Source of the DNA: Olleya sediminilitoris
GTDB lineage: Bacteria; Bacteroidota; Bacteroidia; Flavobacteriales; Flavobacteriaceae
NCBI RefSeq assembly: GCF_016785945.1
Contig: NZ_JAEMEF010000003.1
Location: 62,001 to 126,000, forward strand
Length of the DNA: 64,000 bases
Reading direction: 5' to 3'
Of the stretch, positions 19,474 to 29,005 are shown in pieces (within the stretch, counting starts at the first letter, position 1; every line of letters starts with the position of its first letter). The position numbers and the translations under genes are program-made. Below the pieces are notes generated by a model. It did no database searches. It was not told where the DNA came from and saw only the letters and a program-made list of their open reading frames with translations.

Positions 19474-20571
19474 ATGATGACTACTAAAGCTAAATCATTA
19501 ACTCAAATAGCGCTTCAAAAGTTTAAAAAAAACTTTTGGGGCGTTTTTAGTTTGTCATTTATTGTTGTAATCGGATTAATATCAATTTTTGCTTATTTGA
19601 TTGCTCCAGACGCTTCTCAAAATGCAAACCAAATGCATGTTTCTATTCATTCTAAATCACCTGGGTTTACAGTAGATATGTTAACTATTCCTTCTAAAAT
19701 TGAAAACAATCAATCTTTTTTAGATAAAGTTTTTTTTGGAACAAAAAATACGAGTACAGAAATTCCTATTACAAATTATAGTTTTGATCAAAATCAATTA
19801 ACGTATACCGAGTATGCTTCAGATGGTTTAAAAGGGGTAACCAAAACTATAGCAGCAGATTTTATAATGCAAAACTCAGCGCATCAATATATAAAGCCTG
19901 TGACCTTTTATTTAGGGACAGATAAATATGGTCGTGATTTGTTAAGTAGATTGTTGGTGGGAGCAAGAATTTCTTTTTTTATAGGTTTTGTAGCTGTGTT
20001 CATCTCATTAGTTATTGGTGTTTTTATGGGTAGTGTAGCGGGTTATTATGGTGGAAAAGTAGATGCTTTTATAATGTGGATTATAAACGTTACTTGGTCA
20101 ATTCCAACATTACTTTTGATTATTGCTATTACTTTGGCTTTAGGTAAAGGGTTTTGGCAAGTTTTTATAGCTGTTGGTTTAACAATGTGGGTTGAAGTTG
20201 CTAGAGTTGTTAGAGGTCAAATTATAAGTGCAAAGCAAATGCAGTATGTAACAGCAGCTAGAGCTTTAGGATTTAATGATTTTAGAATTATAACAAAGCA
20301 TATTTTACCAAACATAATGGCTCCAGTAATTGTTATTTGTGCTGCTAATTTTGCAGCAGCAATTTTAATAGAGTCTGGTTTAAGTTTTTTGGGGATTGGT
20401 GCACAACCACCTATGGCAAGTTGGGGAGCAATGATTAAGGATCATTATAATTATATTATCTTAGGTAAACCTTATTTAGCAATACTACCAGGTTTGTGTA
20501 TTATGTTATTGGTAATGGCTTTTATGTTGATAGGTAACGCACTGCGTGATGCATTAGATGTTAAGCAATAG
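19474..20571 (+). CDS. ABC transporter permease, OppC/DppC-like
   Basis: The 365-residue protein has an N-terminal OppC-type helix (about 23-45), a periplasmic insert of about 100 residues, then LGTDKYGRDLLSRLLVGAR and a five-helix permease domain. The EAA-loop region includes AARALGFNDFRIITKHILPN, the coupling site for an ATPase. OppC-type subunits normally pair with OppB and ATPases to import peptides or nickel. No OppB, ATPase or binding protein is in the window, so this is an orphan subunit whose partners must be elsewhere. The longer insert between helix 1 and the core is unusual compared with enteric DppC. Confidence 0.88.
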   Translation: MMTTKAKSLTQIALQKFKKNFWGVFSLSFIVVIGLISIFAYLIAPDASQNANQMHVSIHSKSPGFTVDMLTIPSKIENNQSFLDKVFFGTKNTSTEIPITNYSFDQNQLTYTEYASDGLKGVTKTIAADFIMQNSAHQYIKPVTFYLGTDKYGRDLLSRLLVGARISFFIGFVAVFISLVIGVFMGSVAGYYGGKVDAFIMWIINVTWSIPTLLLIIAITLALGKGFWQVFIAVGLTMWVEVARVVRGQIISAKQMQYVTAARALGFNDFRIITKHILPNIMAPVIVICAANFAAAILIESGLSFLGIGAQPPMASWGAMIKDHYNYIILGKPYLAILPGLCIMLLVMAFMLIGNALRDALDVKQ

Positions 20572-20842
20572 TATTTACTTGTTGTAGTATTTCCGTTTTA
20601 TAGTAATTAGCTCTTTTGCTATTTTGTTTAGATTGTCGTTAACGCTTTGATTCTTTTATAAGTAGTAGGTGTTTCTTTTGATTAATGAATATATCACCAA
20701 AGCTAGCAAGTCAATAAAGCACAGTATGTAATTCTATTATTGTCTTTTGCTTATTTTGTGTTTAAGCAGAAAGAAACATAATATTTACAATTAGGTTAGT
20801 ATGCTTAAGTGTAGTTTTATAATAATTAAGATCGATGAAAAT
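20572..20842. other. Convergent intergenic region with nothing recognisable
   Basis: About 270 bases lie between the permease and engB, which converge. I looked for a terminator hairpin, tRNA-like arms, repeats and a decayed gene and found none. Stops occur often in all frames. It may hold factor-dependent termination signals. Confidence 0.5.
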
Positions 20843-21448
20843 TTACTCAATAACAATAGAGTTGTTTAGGCTATCAATGTAGTTTAAAACTTCATCTTTA
20901 CCAATATCTTTACTTGAAGAAGTGATAAAATAATTGGGCATTTCTTCCCAGGTTTCTAATAATATTTTTTTGTATTCTTCAACATGGTTTTCAATTGCTT
21001 TTGGTCTAAGTTTGTCTGCTTTTGTAAATATAATTGAAAACGGAATACCACTTTCGCCTAAATATTGCATAAATTCTTGGTCAATAGGCTGTGGTTTATG
21101 TCTGATGTCAACTAAAACAAAAGCTGTAACTAATTGTTCGCGTTGCTCAAAATACTGAGTGATAAATTTTTGGAATACCTTTTTAGTGCTTTTAGATACA
21201 CGTGCATAACCATAACCTGGTAAGTCTACCAAAAACCAATTTTGATTAATTATAAAGTGATTAATTAATTGAGTTTTTCCTGGTCTACCTGATGTCTTGG
21301 CTAAGCTTTTTCGGCTAGTAAGCATGTTAATCAGTGAGGACTTTCCGACGTTACTTCTGCCTATAAAGGCGTATTCTGGTAGTCTTTCTTTTGGGCATTT
21401 TGATGCGTCAGAATTACTAGTAACAAATTCGGCAGATTTAATGTGCAT
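20843..21448 (-). CDS. engB: Ribosome biogenesis GTPase YihA/YsxC
   Basis: EngB is an essential TRAFAC GTPase needed for late assembly of the large ribosomal subunit. The 201-residue protein has the P-loop GRSNVGKSSL, the G3 motif DLPGYG, the G4 motif TKAD and a switch region with SGRPGKTQ, in the usual order. Length is normal. The alpha/beta hydrolase gene lies upstream on the same strand with a gap of 74 bases, so the two may share a transcript. Confidence 0.96.
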   Translation of the reverse strand: MHIKSAEFVTSNSDASKCPKERLPEYAFIGRSNVGKSSLINMLTSRKSLAKTSGRPGKTQLINHFIINQNWFLVDLPGYGYARVSKSTKKVFQKFITQYFEQREQLVTAFVLVDIRHKPQPIDQEFMQYLGESGIPFSIIFTKADKLRPKAIENHVEEYKKILLETWEEMPNYFITSSSKDIGKDEVLNYIDSLNNSIVIE

Positions 21449-21522
21449 TACAATACTGTGTTTAATTTCTGTGGTAAACAGAAATGTCTTTTATAAAGTT
21501 ATTACTTAATAGTTTTACACTA

Positions 21523-22287
21523 TTAGATTTGTCGTGACTTTAACCAGTCAAATAAAATTTGATTGAATGTATCAGGATGCTCCATCATTGCAGCATGACC
21601 ACACTTGTCAATCCAAAATAAATCAGAATTTGGTAAAAGCGTATTAAACTCGGTTGCAACTTCAGGAGGTGTAACGCCATCGTTTTTACCCCAAATAATA
21701 CAAGTTGGTACATTCATGTTGGGTAGGTCTTTAGCCATATTGTGTCTAATAGCACTTTTTGCGATAGCTAAGGTTTTAATTAATTTATTGCGGTCGTTTA
21801 CGGTTTCATAAACTTCATCAACAATTTCTTTAGTAGCAACTTCAGGATCATAAAACACTTCTTGTGCTTTTTTCTTAATCACCTCGTAATCACTTCGTTT
21901 TGTGTAGCCTCCACCCATTGCACTTTCGTATAACCCAGAGCTTCCTGTTATAACTAATGCTTTAACTTTTTCTGGATGAAGTTTCGTGTGGTAAAGTCCA
22001 ATGTGTCCACCTAATGAGTTTCCTAGTAAAACAACATTGTCTAGTTTTTTGAATTCAATAAAATCAAAAAGATATTTTGCAAAGGCTTTTACATTAGTTT
22101 TTATTAAGGGCATAGTGTATACTGGAAGTTCCGGAATAATAACTTTATAACCCTTGTTGCTAAAAAAAGTTGTTACTGCGTCAAAATTACTTAAGCCTCC
22201 CATTAAACCATGAAGCACTATAATTGGCTGTCCTTCACCAACTTCTATGTAGTTAAATTTTCCTTCTTTTTTTAGTGTACGACTCAT
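21523..22287 (-). CDS. Alpha/beta-fold hydrolase
   Basis: The 254-residue cytoplasmic protein has HGLMGG (oxyanion region), the nucleophile elbow GNSLGG, an Asp in WGKNDGVTP and the catalytic His in CGHAAMMEHP. These are the marks of an active alpha/beta hydrolase. The substrate cannot be inferred; the cap region (about 130-180) is generic. The neighbour engB does not inform the role. A -7 promoter box is visible about 27 bases before the start codon. Confidence 0.9.
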   Translation of the reverse strand: MSRTLKKEGKFNYIEVGEGQPIIVLHGLMGGLSNFDAVTTFFSNKGYKVIIPELPVYTMPLIKTNVKAFAKYLFDFIEFKKLDNVVLLGNSLGGHIGLYHTKLHPEKVKALVITGSSGLYESAMGGGYTKRSDYEVIKKKAQEVFYDPEVATKEIVDEVYETVNDRNKLIKTLAIAKSAIRHNMAKDLPNMNVPTCIIWGKNDGVTPPEVATEFNTLLPNSDLFWIDKCGHAAMMEHPDTFNQILFDWLKSRQI

Positions 22288-22313
22288 TAATGATTACTAG
22301 TTTGCATCAAAAG

Positions 22314-22321
22314 CAAATATA
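22314..22321 (-). promoter_or_regulatory. Bacteroidota -7 box of the hydrolase gene
   Basis: The minus strand reads TATATTTG, a full TAnnTTTG match, placed 27 bases before the ATG at 22287. No good -33 element is seen. Confidence 0.5.
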
Positions 22322-22493
22322 AGTATTTCATTTAAAAAATAGACATTTTAACAATTATCTTCAACATAGTTTTATTTATTTGCACTCCTCAAAAATCCCA
22401 CCAATTATCATCTTCATTTTAAGCTGTTTTTGCTTGTTTTTTTGGGGTTTTATAAGCTCGTTTTTCTGTTAAAATTGCAATACTTATTAACAA

Positions 22494-22520
22494 TGTGGTA
22501 AATTGTGGTAAAAAGTGGTG
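22494..22520. promoter_or_regulatory. Candidate MraZ operator: three GTGG repeats with 10-bp period
   Basis: GTGGT occurs at 22495-22499, 22505-22509 and 22515-22519, so each repeat begins exactly 10 bases after the previous one. The first two share TGTGGTA. MraZ proteins bind short G-rich direct repeats with 10-bp spacing upstream of mraZ, so these are probable operator boxes. They end 11 bases before the -7 box, where a bound repressor would block RNA polymerase. Confidence 0.75.
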
Positions 22521-22530
22521 TTTTTTTCAA

Positions 22531-22538
22531 TATATTTG
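22531..22538 (+). promoter_or_regulatory. Bacteroidota -7 box of the dcw cluster (mraZ promoter)
   Basis: TATATTTG matches TAnnTTTG fully and lies 33 bases before the GTG start of mraZ. A possible TTG -33 element lies at 22503-22505, inside the GTGG repeats, with a somewhat long spacer of 25. This is the only clear promoter I see before the 15-kb cluster. Confidence 0.6.
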
Positions 22539-22570
22539 ACTTTTACAAATTTTGACACAAAAAATTGGTT

Positions 22571-23041
22571 GTGAACTCATTAATAGGAACATACGAATGT
22601 AAAGTAGACGCAAAAGGCAGGCTTATGCTTCCTGTTGCGCTGAAAAAACAGTTGGCTCCTGAGTTGCAAAATGGTTTTGTTATTAAAAGAGCAGTTTTTC
22701 AAGAGTGTTTGGAGTTGTATCCAATGCAAGAATGGAATGTGTTGATGCAAAAAATTAATAAGCTAAATCGCTTTAAAAAAAAGAATAATGATTTTATCAG
22801 AAGGTTTACTGCTGGAGTTAAAATTGTCGAGGTCGATGCAAGCGGACGTTTGTTAATACCTAAAGATTTGGTTGGTTTTGCATCAATTAAAAAGGATATC
22901 GTGATGTCTTCTGCTGTTAATATTGTTGAGATTTGGGATAAAACGAAGTATGAAAAAGCTATTGATGATGCAGCAGATGATTTTGCAGATTTAGCTGAAG
23001 AGGTAATGGGTAACGACGAAGACGATGACAGCATATCATAA
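22571..23041 (+). CDS. mraZ: Transcriptional regulator MraZ
   Basis: MraZ is a ring-forming, AbrB-like regulator that binds repeats in front of its own gene and tunes the dcw cluster. Two SpoVT/MraZ repeats are visible: one begins GTYECKVDAKGRLMLP, the second has VEVDASGRLLIPKDL at about residue 85. I choose the GTG at 22571, giving MNSLIGTYECK, which fits family N-termini; a TTG two codons earlier (22565) is less likely. The C-terminus is acidic (GNDEDDDS). The stop overlaps the rsmH start by 17 bases. Confidence 0.95.
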   Translation: MNSLIGTYECKVDAKGRLMLPVALKKQLAPELQNGFVIKRAVFQECLELYPMQEWNVLMQKINKLNRFKKKNNDFIRRFTAGVKIVEVDASGRLLIPKDLVGFASIKKDIVMSSAVNIVEIWDKTKYEKAIDDAADDFADLAEEVMGNDEDDDSIS

Positions 23042-23927
23042 TCCAGTATTATTGCACGAAACGGTTGATGGTTTAAATATTAAGCCTGATGGTGTTTATG
23101 TGGATGTGACCTTTGGAGGTGGAGGACATAGTAAAGAAATTTTAAAACGATTAGGCGAGAATGGGAAGTTGTATGCTTTTGATCAAGATAAAGATGCGTT
23201 AGAAAATGCTATAGACGATCCTAGGTTTACTTTAATACATGAAAATTTTAGGTACATAAAACGTTTTTTACGTTTTCATGGTGTAAAACAAGTGGATGGT
23301 GTTTTAGCAGACTTTGGTGTGTCATCTCATCAATTTGATGTTGCTGAGCGTGGTTTTTCAACACGTTTTGAAGCAGATTTAGATATGCGAATGAATCAGA
23401 ATGATGCATTGTCGGCATATCATGTGGTTAATGAGTATGATGAAGAGCAATTAAAACAGGTTTTGTCACAATATGGAGAGCTTCGTGCTGCTCCTGCTAT
23501 GGCTAGGTTGATTGTAGAGCATCGTAAAGATGAAGTTATAAAAACAAGTGATCAGCTTAAAAAGGTGTTGCAAAAGTTTTTGTCGCCAAAGCATGAAAAT
23601 AAAATATTAGCTCAAATATATCAGGCTATTCGTATTGAGGTTAATCAGGAAATTGAGGCTTTAAAAGAGTTTTTACAGCAAACACCTGAGATTTTAAAAC
23701 CAGAGGGACGATTAAGTTTGATTTCTTATCACTCTTTGGAAGACAGATTGGTAAAACGTTTTATACGTAATGGTTTGTTTGAAGGTGAGCCAGAACGAGA
23801 TGTGTTTGGTCGTTTTGAAGTGCCATTAAAAAAAGTTGGAGGATTAATAATACCAACAAAAGAAGAAATAAAAATAAATAACAGAGCGCGTAGCGCAAAG
23901 TTACGAATTGCAACAACGTTTGATTAA
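23025..23927 (+). CDS. rsmH: 16S rRNA (cytosine-1402-N4)-methyltransferase
   Basis: RsmH methylates C1402 of 16S rRNA in the decoding centre. The 300-residue protein begins with HNPVLLHETVDGL and has the SAM-binding DVTFGGGGHSKEIL, then DFGVSSHQFD and FSTRFEADLDMRM, and ends with NNRARSAKLR, all typical. It starts within mraZ and overlaps ftsL by one base (TAATG), so translation is coupled along the operon. Confidence 0.97.
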   Translation: MTAYHNPVLLHETVDGLNIKPDGVYVDVTFGGGGHSKEILKRLGENGKLYAFDQDKDALENAIDDPRFTLIHENFRYIKRFLRFHGVKQVDGVLADFGVSSHQFDVAERGFSTRFEADLDMRMNQNDALSAYHVVNEYDEEQLKQVLSQYGELRAAPAMARLIVEHRKDEVIKTSDQLKKVLQKFLSPKHENKILAQIYQAIRIEVNQEIEALKEFLQQTPEILKPEGRLSLISYHSLEDRLVKRFIRNGLFEGEPERDVFGRFEVPLKKVGGLIIPTKEEIKINNRARSAKLRIATTFD

Positions 23928-24244
23928 TGAAAAAAAGCATCTATAGCCTGTTAAGAGGTACTTTTTTAGTTAGTGAAGATTCGTTTAAAAACTGGAAGCT
24001 TATCATATTTATTTCGGCTTTAGCCTTAGTTATGATAGCAAGCTCACATAGTTTGGATAAAAAAGTGCATGAGATAGCAAAGCTTAATAATCAAGTCAAA
24101 GAATTGCGATCCGAGTTGTATGATGGAAGAACCAAGTTAATGCAACTTAAAATGGAGTCTTCGGTTGTGAAAAAAATGAAAGAAAAAGGGTTGGCGCCTT
24201 CCGTAATTCCGCCAAAAAAAATAATTGTTAAACCAGAAAGCTAA
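23927..24244 (+). CDS. ftsL: FtsL-like cell division protein
   Basis: The 105-residue protein has a cytoplasmic N-terminus, one membrane helix (about residues 25-43) and a periplasmic coiled-coil stretch (about 48-85), which is the FtsL plan. Sequence identity in this family is low, so the call rests on size, topology and position between rsmH and ftsI. FtsL forms a complex with FtsQ and FtsB and activates septal wall synthesis. The start overlaps the rsmH stop by one base. Confidence 0.88.
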   Translation: MKKSIYSLLRGTFLVSEDSFKNWKLIIFISALALVMIASSHSLDKKVHEIAKLNNQVKELRSELYDGRTKLMQLKMESSVVKKMKEKGLAPSVIPPKKIIVKPES

Positions 24245-24253
24245 GTTCAAATC

Positions 24254-26260
24254 GTGGCAGTAAACGAAAAGAACATATTAAACAGATTGTATTTTGTCGC
24301 AGGATGTATGTTCATCTTTGGGCTGCTTGTGGTTGGAAAATTGTTAACCATTCAAGTGGTGGATGGAGATAAGTACAGAGCTCTGGCAGATAAACGTGCT
24401 ATTAAGGATGTTGTGATACCTGCTAATAGAGGTAATGTGTACTCTTCTGATGGTAGTTTGTTAGCAACTTCAATTCCTAAATATGATATTTTGTTTGATG
24501 CTGTCACGCCATCGGATAAAAACTTTAAGGCTAACTTAATTCCGTTAAGTCAGGCATTGTCAAAATATTCTGGAAAACCTGCAACTTATTATAAAAAAGA
24601 ATTAGGCAAAGCTAGAGCAAACAAAAATAGATACTATTTGTTGGCGCGTAATATTGGGTATTCTGATTACTTAAAATTTAGAGGTTTTCCATTGTTGGAA
24701 TTAGGTGCTTTTAAAGGCGGTTTAATTGTAGAGCAAAAAGTAAAAAGAGAACATCCTTTAGGTGAAGTTGCACAGCGTACTATTGGGTATGAGCGTACAG
24801 ATGATGATGGAAATATAACAAGAGCTGGTATTGATGGTGCTTTTGGTGTAGATTATTTAAGAGGAAAAAACGGAAAGCGTTTAAAACAAAAAATAGGGAA
24901 AGGACAATGGAAGCCTATTTTAGATTACGATCAAGTAGAACCTAAGGATGGTTTTGATGTGTACACCACAATTGATGTTAATATACAAGACATTGCTCAT
25001 CATGCATTGTTGGAGCAGTTAGAGTTATATGAAGCTGAGCATGGTACAGTTGTAGTAATGGAAGTTGAAACAGGTGAGGTGAAAGCAATTTCTAATTTAG
25101 GAAAAACAAGTTCTGGTCATTATTACGAAAAACGAAACTATGCGGTTTATGAATCTCATGAACCAGGTTCTACCTTTAAGCTTATGGCTTTAATGGCTGC
25201 TTTAGAAGATAAAAAGGTGGATACCTCTGATGTTATTGATACAGGTAATGGGTATAAGGTGTTTTATGGAAGAGGTATAAAAGACTCTCATGGTAATGGT
25301 AAAATATCTGTTGCTAAAACATTGGAAGTGTCATCTAATATAGGTTTAGCAACAATTATTAATACTGCTTATGCTAAAAATCCTAACCGATTTTTAGATA
25401 TTTTAAGTGGTTGGAATTTAGATAAAAAACTAGGTATTTCAATTAAAGGAGAAGGAGAACCTATGATACCAAGACCTGGAGATGATAAATGGAGTCGTAA
25501 TGCGTTGCCATCTATAGCTTATGGTTATAATTTAAGAATTACACCTTTGCAAACCTTGACATTTTATAACGCTGTTGCAAACAATGGTGTTATGGTTAAG
25601 CCTAGGTTTATAAGAGAGGTCAAAGACTTAGATAAGCCTATAGAGGTTTTTGAAAAAACAATAATTAATCCAAAAATATGTTCTGATGCAACTTTAAATG
25701 CAGCAAAGCAAATGTTGGAAAATGTAGTGACTAAAGGTACTGGTAAATCCTTATACTCAGATTATTTTTCAATGAGTGGTAAAACAGGAACAGCACGTGT
25801 AGAGTATTGGATGGATGATTGGGCTAGAAAACCAAGGTATATTTCATCGTTTGCAGGATATTTCCCTTCTGACAAACCTAAGTATTCTTGTATTGTTGTC
25901 ATACATAAGCCAAGTATAAAAAAAGGATTTTATGGAGCAGACGTTTCTGGTCCAGTGTTTAAAAAAGTAGCACAAAAAATATTTACTGATACACCTTTGA
26001 TTGATCGAGTTGCGACATTAGACGTAGCAGATCCAAAGGTTGAAAAAGAATATGAAGGGTATTATAAAACTGCAAATACTTACAAAACTATAATGCCTGA
26101 TGTTACAGGTTTACCAGTTATGGATGCGTTGGCTTTGTTAGAAAATATGAATGTAAATGTAACCGTAAAATGTAATGGTGTTGGTCTGGTTAAAAGTCAG
26201 TCGGTTAATAAAAACACTAAATTAAAAAATAATCAAACTATAGTTTTAGAAGCTTCGTGA
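24254..26260 (+). CDS. ftsI: Septal transpeptidase PBP3 with C-terminal PASTA domain
   Basis: The 668-residue class B penicillin-binding protein has one N-terminal membrane helix (about 14-35), a pedestal domain and a transpeptidase domain. The active-site motifs are STFK at about residue 305, SSN in VSSNIGLAT, and KTG in SGKTGTARVE near 508. A single PASTA domain fills the last 60 residues (from about MPDVTGLPV). It crosslinks peptidoglycan at the septum with FtsW. The GTG start at 24254 lies 9 bases after ftsL. The stop overlaps the murE start by four bases. Confidence 0.95.
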   Translation: MAVNEKNILNRLYFVAGCMFIFGLLVVGKLLTIQVVDGDKYRALADKRAIKDVVIPANRGNVYSSDGSLLATSIPKYDILFDAVTPSDKNFKANLIPLSQALSKYSGKPATYYKKELGKARANKNRYYLLARNIGYSDYLKFRGFPLLELGAFKGGLIVEQKVKREHPLGEVAQRTIGYERTDDDGNITRAGIDGAFGVDYLRGKNGKRLKQKIGKGQWKPILDYDQVEPKDGFDVYTTIDVNIQDIAHHALLEQLELYEAEHGTVVVMEVETGEVKAISNLGKTSSGHYYEKRNYAVYESHEPGSTFKLMALMAALEDKKVDTSDVIDTGNGYKVFYGRGIKDSHGNGKISVAKTLEVSSNIGLATIINTAYAKNPNRFLDILSGWNLDKKLGISIKGEGEPMIPRPGDDKWSRNALPSIAYGYNLRITPLQTLTFYNAVANNGVMVKPRFIREVKDLDKPIEVFEKTIINPKICSDATLNAAKQMLENVVTKGTGKSLYSDYFSMSGKTGTARVEYWMDDWARKPRYISSFAGYFPSDKPKYSCIVVIHKPSIKKGFYGADVSGPVFKKVAQKIFTDTPLIDRVATLDVADPKVEKEYEGYYKTANTYKTIMPDVTGLPVMDALALLENMNVNVTVKCNGVGLVKSQSVNKNTKLKNNQTIVLEAS

Positions 26261-27720
26261 GTATATTAAAAGACATACTATATAAGGTAACATTAGATGC
26301 TGTAAAAGGTAGTACTGATGTATTGGTGCGTAATATTCATTTTAACTCTCGTCAAGTTGAGGTTAATGATGTGTTTGTGGCTATCAAAGGTAGTGCAACC
26401 GATGGTCATCAATATATTGAAGGTGCTATTAAGCAAGGTGCAATAGCTGTTGTATGTCAGGAGTTTCCTGATACTATTAAAGGTGATGTGACTTACATTA
26501 AAGTTGACGATTCTAGTAAGGCTTTAGCTGTTATGGCTGCTAATTATTATGGCAATCCTTCAGAAAATTTAAAACTTGTAGGTGTTACTGGTACTAATGG
26601 TAAAACTACAATAGCCTCATTATTATATCAATTATTTAAAAAAGCAGGTTACAAAGTAGGATTATTATCAACTGTTAAAATAATGGTAGATAATACTGCG
26701 TATCCAGCAACACATACTACTCCAGACTCTTTAACTATAAATAAGTATTTAAAGACAATGAGTGAGGAAGGTGTTGAGTTTTGTTTCATGGAAGTTAGTT
26801 CTCATGGAATACATCAAAACAGAACACTTGGATTAAAATTTGAAGGTGGAATTTTCACCAATTTATCTCATGATCATTTAGATTATCACGATACTTTTGC
26901 TGAATATCGTGATGTCAAAAAACGTTTTTTTGATCAATTACCTAAAACTGCATTTGCATTAACTAATGGTGATGATAAAAACGGAAGCGTTATGCTTCAG
27001 AACACAAAAGCAAATACATATACTTATGCGTTAAAGAGTTACGCGGATTATAAGGCGCAAATTTTAGAAAATCAGTTTAATGGCTTATTGTTAAAGCTTA
27101 ATGATAATGAGGTTTGGGTACGTCTAATCGGTACGTTTAATGCGTATAACATACTAGCGATTTTTGCTACAGCAGAATTGTTAGGTCTTGAAAAGCAAGA
27201 AACATTACGTTTAATTAGCGAGTTGGAAAGTGTTAGTGGTCGTTTCCAATTTATGATATCTGATCAAAAAATTACTGCTATAGTCGATTATGCGCATACG
27301 CCTGATGCTTTGCAAAATGTTTTAGAAACTATTAATGATATCAGAACCAAAAACGAAGAGGTTATTACAGTTGTTGGTTGTGGTGGAGATAGAGATAAAA
27401 CTAAACGTCCAAAAATGGGGCATATTGCTTCAGCTTTAAGTACAAAAGTTGTGTTTACAAGTGATAATCCTAGAAGCGAAGTGCCAGAGACTATTATTGA
27501 AGATATAGAAAAAGGTGTCGAGCCTCAAAATTTTAAAAAAACATTATCCATAGTAGATCGTAAACAGGCTATTAAAACTGCATGTCAATTAGCTAACCCT
27601 AATGATATTATTTTAATTGCAGGTAAAGGTCATGAGACGTACCAAGAGGTAAAAGGTGAGCGTTCGGATTTTGATGATTTTAAAATTGTAAAAGAGTTTT
27701 TAAAACAATTACAAAAATAA
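26257..27720 (+). CDS. murE: UDP-MurNAc-tripeptide ligase MurE (meso-DAP type)
   Basis: MurE adds the third amino acid to UDP-MurNAc-L-Ala-D-Glu. The 487-residue protein shows GVTGTNGKTTIASLL for ATP, CFMEVSSHGIHQNR, and DYAHTPDAL. The motif DNPR in TSDNPRSE is the signature for meso-diaminopimelate as substrate. The GTG start overlaps the ftsI stop (GTGA). A gap of 51 bases separates it from mraY. Confidence 0.97.
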   Translation: MSILKDILYKVTLDAVKGSTDVLVRNIHFNSRQVEVNDVFVAIKGSATDGHQYIEGAIKQGAIAVVCQEFPDTIKGDVTYIKVDDSSKALAVMAANYYGNPSENLKLVGVTGTNGKTTIASLLYQLFKKAGYKVGLLSTVKIMVDNTAYPATHTTPDSLTINKYLKTMSEEGVEFCFMEVSSHGIHQNRTLGLKFEGGIFTNLSHDHLDYHDTFAEYRDVKKRFFDQLPKTAFALTNGDDKNGSVMLQNTKANTYTYALKSYADYKAQILENQFNGLLLKLNDNEVWVRLIGTFNAYNILAIFATAELLGLEKQETLRLISELESVSGRFQFMISDQKITAIVDYAHTPDALQNVLETINDIRTKNEEVITVVGCGGDRDKTKRPKMGHIASALSTKVVFTSDNPRSEVPETIIEDIEKGVEPQNFKKTLSIVDRKQAIKTACQLANPNDIILIAGKGHETYQEVKGERSDFDDFKIVKEFLKQLQK

Positions 27721-27771
27721 AAAAGGGTTTCTACGAAAGTATAAAATCTATAAAAAACAAAGATTATTAGA

Positions 27772-29004
27772 ATGCTATATTATTTATTCGAATTTTTAGA
27801 AAATAACTACCAATTCCCTGGTGCTAGTGTGTTTCAGTTTATCACATTTAGAGCAGCTTTGGCAATTATAGTATCGTTGTTGTTTTCTACAATATTTGGT
27901 AAAAAAATAATCCTGGCTTTACAAAAAAAGCAAGTTGGAGAGTCTGTTAGAGATTTAGGTTTGGATGGTCAGTTAGAAAAAGCTGGTACACCAACCATGG
28001 GTGGAATTATTATAATTATAGCCACTTTGTTACCAGTATTGTTATTTGCTAAATTAGATAATATTTATGTTGTGTTATTAATTGTTACCATGTTGTGGAT
28101 GGGAGCAGTTGGTTTTACTGATGATTATATTAAAGTATTTAAAAAGAATAAAGAAGGCTTAAGCGGAAAGTTTAAAGTTTTAGGTCAAGTTGGGCTTGGT
28201 TTATTTGTTGGAGCTGTAATGTATTTTCATCCAGGAATTACGATTAAAACAGAAAAAGTAAACCCTATTTATGAAACTGAATTAATTACACAAAACTCAC
28301 CAAGAGAATTTAATACAGCAGAACAGTCACTAAAAACAACAATTCCTTTTGTTAAGGATAATGAGTTTGATTACTCAGACTTAGTAACATGGTTAGGTGA
28401 TGATTACGCAAAATACGCATGGTTAATATTTATTCCAATCGTAATTTTTATTGTAACAGCAGTCTCTAATGGAGCCAACCTAACAGATGGTATTGATGGT
28501 TTAGCAGCAGGTAGTTCTGCTATTATAGTTTTTGTGCTAGCCATTTTTGCTTTTGTCTCTGGTAACATTGTGTTCTCGGACTATTTAAACGTCATGTTTA
28601 TACCAAATTTGGGTGAAATGGTGGTTTTTATTGCAGCTTTTGTAGGTGCATTAATTGGGTTTTTATGGTACAATACTTATCCAGCCCAAGTATTTATGGG
28701 TGATACAGGTAGTTTAACTATTGGAGGTGTGATTGCAGTAATTGCTATTGCTGTTAGAAAAGAATTATTGATCCCAGTTTTATGTGGAATTTTCTTTGCT
28801 GAATCATTATCTGTGATACTTCAGGTTAGCTATTTTAAATTCACTAAAAAGAAATATGGTGAAGGTAGACGTATTTTTTTGATGTCGCCTTTACATCATC
28901 ATTATCAGAAAAAAGGACATCACGAAAGTAAAATTGTAACCCGATTTTGGATTGTTGGAATTTTTCTAGCAATACTAACAATTGTAACTCTAAAATTAAG
29001 ATAA
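27772..29004 (+). CDS. mraY: Phospho-MurNAc-pentapeptide transferase MraY
   Basis: MraY moves phospho-MurNAc-pentapeptide to undecaprenyl phosphate and forms lipid I in the inner membrane. The 410-residue protein has about ten helices, [30 protein letters not shown] and the HHHYQKKG loop near the end. It is about 50 residues longer than the E. coli enzyme. The extra part (roughly residues 155-210, rich in Glu, Thr and Asn) lies in a loop after the fifth helix and is typical of Bacteroidota as I recall. Confidence 0.97.
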   Translation: MLYYLFEFLENNYQFPGASVFQFITFRAALAIIVSLLFSTIFGKKIILALQKKQVGESVRDLGLDGQLEKAGTPTMGGIIIIIATLLPVLLFAKLDNIYVVLLIVTMLWMGAVGFTDDYIKVFKKNKEGLSGKFKVLGQVGLGLFVGAVMYFHPGITIKTEKVNPIYETELITQNSPREFNTAEQSLKTTIPFVKDNEFDYSDLVTWLGDDYAKYAWLIFIPIVIFIVTAVSNGANLTDGIDGLAAGSSAIIVFVLAIFAFVSGNIVFSDYLNVMFIPNLGEMVVFIAAFVGALIGFLWYNTYPAQVFMGDTGSLTIGGVIAVIAIAVRKELLIPVLCGIFFAESLSVILQVSYFKFTKKKYGEGRRIFLMSPLHHHYQKKGHHESKIVTRFWIVGIFLAILTIVTLKLR

Positions 29005-29005
29005 G

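Noticed and set aside
20572-20842. tRNA, small RNA or decayed gene in the gap after the permease
   Set aside because: No cloverleaf, no conserved arms, no hairpin with T-run and no readable protein remnant could be found.
22381-22460. Poly-T and G-run region upstream of mraZ as a structured RNA
   Set aside because: No stable pairing could be drawn by hand, and the useful signals lie further downstream.
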